Part shown: in pieces, positions 13,693 through 14,224 of the stretch
How the letters are laid out: every line of letters starts with the position of its first letter
Numbering within the stretch: the stretch's first letter is position 1
DNA from: Acidimicrobiales bacterium
Lineage (GTDB): Bacteria > Actinomycetota > Acidimicrobiia > Acidimicrobiales > Bog-793
Direction: 5' to 3'
Assembly: GCA_030037405.1 (NCBI GenBank)
Contig: JASHRK010000059.1
Span: 1 to 14,224, forward strand
DNA: 14,224 nt
The notes under the pieces: model-generated
Database searches by the model: none
The model's input: only the letters and a program-made list of their open reading frames with translations
Told to the model about the DNA's origin: nothing
Position numbers and translations under genes: made by a program

Positions 13693-14224
13693 GCTGCGCC
13701 CTCCTGGCTCGGTCGGTGGCCGAAGGCGACCGACAGGGCGGCCGCTTCGGTCTTGCAAAGGACTGCGATCTCGGCGAGACGTGCGTGGTTGCTCAGGCGG
13801 CTCGTCGGTCCCGAGACCGAGAGCGAGGCGAATGCCGCCCCGCCGGAGCGGAAGACAGGCGTCGCCACGGCGACGAGGCCGTCCTCCAGCTCGTCGATCG
13901 AGACGGCGTAGCCGAGGCGCCTGACCTCGGCGAGCTCCTCGGCGAGCACCTGGCGCCGCGTGATCGTGCGCTCCGTCGCCCTGGCGAGGCGCCCGGGCGG
14001 CAGGCTGGCCGCCCCGTAGGCGAGGAGCACCTTCCCAAGGGCGCTCGCGTGGAGGGGAACGGGCATGCCCACCCAGTTCCTCGTGCCGATGAGGTAGCGG
14101 CCGTCGACCTGGTCGAGCGGCTCCACCTGGCCGCGGCGGGAGACGCCCACGTTGGCCGTCTCCCCGGTGGCGTCCCCGAGGCGCTCGAGGTGGGGCCGGG
14201 AGAGCTCGACGAGCTCGAAGTCGC
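13689..14224 (-). CDS. IclR-family transcriptional regulator, effector-binding domain (5' part outside window)
   Basis: The minus strand stays open from the TGA at 13689-13691 to the window edge, about 178 residues. Early on it reads HLERLGDATGETANVG, then VPLHASALGKVLLAY, the hallmark of the IclR effector-binding domain. ELEDGLVAVATPVF and ASLSVSGPTSRLS follow in the expected order. The N-terminal winged-helix DNA-binding domain is missing only because the window ends. IclR proteins commonly respond to a pathway metabolite and act on nearby promoters. The 4-bp ATGA overlap with the corrinoid gene puts the regulator at or near the head of the corrinoid operon, so it probably controls its own transcription too. 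A GTG at 14150 could be mistaken for the start, but homology continues upstream of it. Confidence 0.88.
   Translation of the reverse strand, partial: DFELVELSRPHLERLGDATGETANVGVSRRGQVEPLDQVDGRYLIGTRNWVGMPVPLHASALGKVLLAYGAASLPPGRLARATERTITRRQVLAEELAEVRRLGYAVSIDELEDGLVAVATPVFRSGGAAFASLSVSGPTSRLSNHARLAEIAVLCKTEAAALSVAFGHRPSQEGAA
13699..13705 (-). promoter_or_regulatory. Strong ribosome binding site of the corrinoid protein gene
   Basis: AGGAGGG reads leftward from 13705 and ends 6 nt before the ATG at 13692. It lies inside the end of the regulator gene and decides the corrinoid protein start against the longer open frame reaching 13758. Confidence 0.75.

Noticed and set aside
1..14224. RNA genes, mobile elements or phage genes.
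   Set aside because: No tRNA or rRNA motifs, transposase, integrase or phage-like proteins were recognised; every substantial open stretch belongs to a metabolic or regulatory gene.

Overview
The window is GC-rich (roughly 70 % by eye), tightly packed DNA. Stop/start overlaps are common, starts are ATG or GTG, and both AGG (Arg) and ATA (Ile) codons occur despite the high GC. This fits a high-GC actinobacterium (for example the Rubrobacter, Thermoleophilia or Acidimicrobiia side of the phylum). That placement is an inference; nothing here is a phylogenetic marker.

Layout. A truncated gamma-glutamyltransferase-like gene reads left from position 1006 off the window edge. Only 21 bp separate it from a plus-strand operon (1028-8609): a GMC oxidoreductase (choline dehydrogenase-like), an aldehyde dehydrogenase (betaine-aldehyde dehydrogenase-like), an 840-residue FAD/GcvT fusion (dimethylglycine or sarcosine dehydrogenase-like), and both electron-transfer flavoprotein subunits. 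A minus-strand operon (14224 down to 8683) meets it tail to tail: an IclR-type regulator (5' part outside the window), a corrinoid protein, a methyl-corrinoid:tetrahydrofolate methyltransferase, a RACo-type corrinoid activator, a DUF1638 protein and a MetF-like methylenetetrahydrofolate reductase. A duplicated GC-rich hairpin lies between the two operons. No gene-free stretch exceeds 300 bases; the longest is the 82 bp before the dimethylglycine dehydrogenase-like gene.

How the genes may work together. The plus operon would oxidise choline to betaine aldehyde and then glycine betaine, and further on oxidise dimethylglycine and sarcosine towards glycine, with electrons passing to ETF and one-carbon units to tetrahydrofolate. 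The missing step, glycine betaine to dimethylglycine, is what the minus operon could supply through corrinoid methyl transfer of the kind best known from anaerobes. Methyl groups would go to the corrinoid protein, then to THF, and MetF would oxidise methyl-THF to methylene-THF. RACo would rescue oxidised corrinoid. The substrate-specific methyltransferase (MttB/MtgB type) is not in the window, so the substrate of the corrinoid branch is inferred from context.

The most unusual raw-sequence feature is a series of short tandem duplications (units of 18-29 bp, two or three copies, several perfect) at most gene boundaries. They carry stop codons, start codons, a ribosome binding site and the intergenic hairpin.
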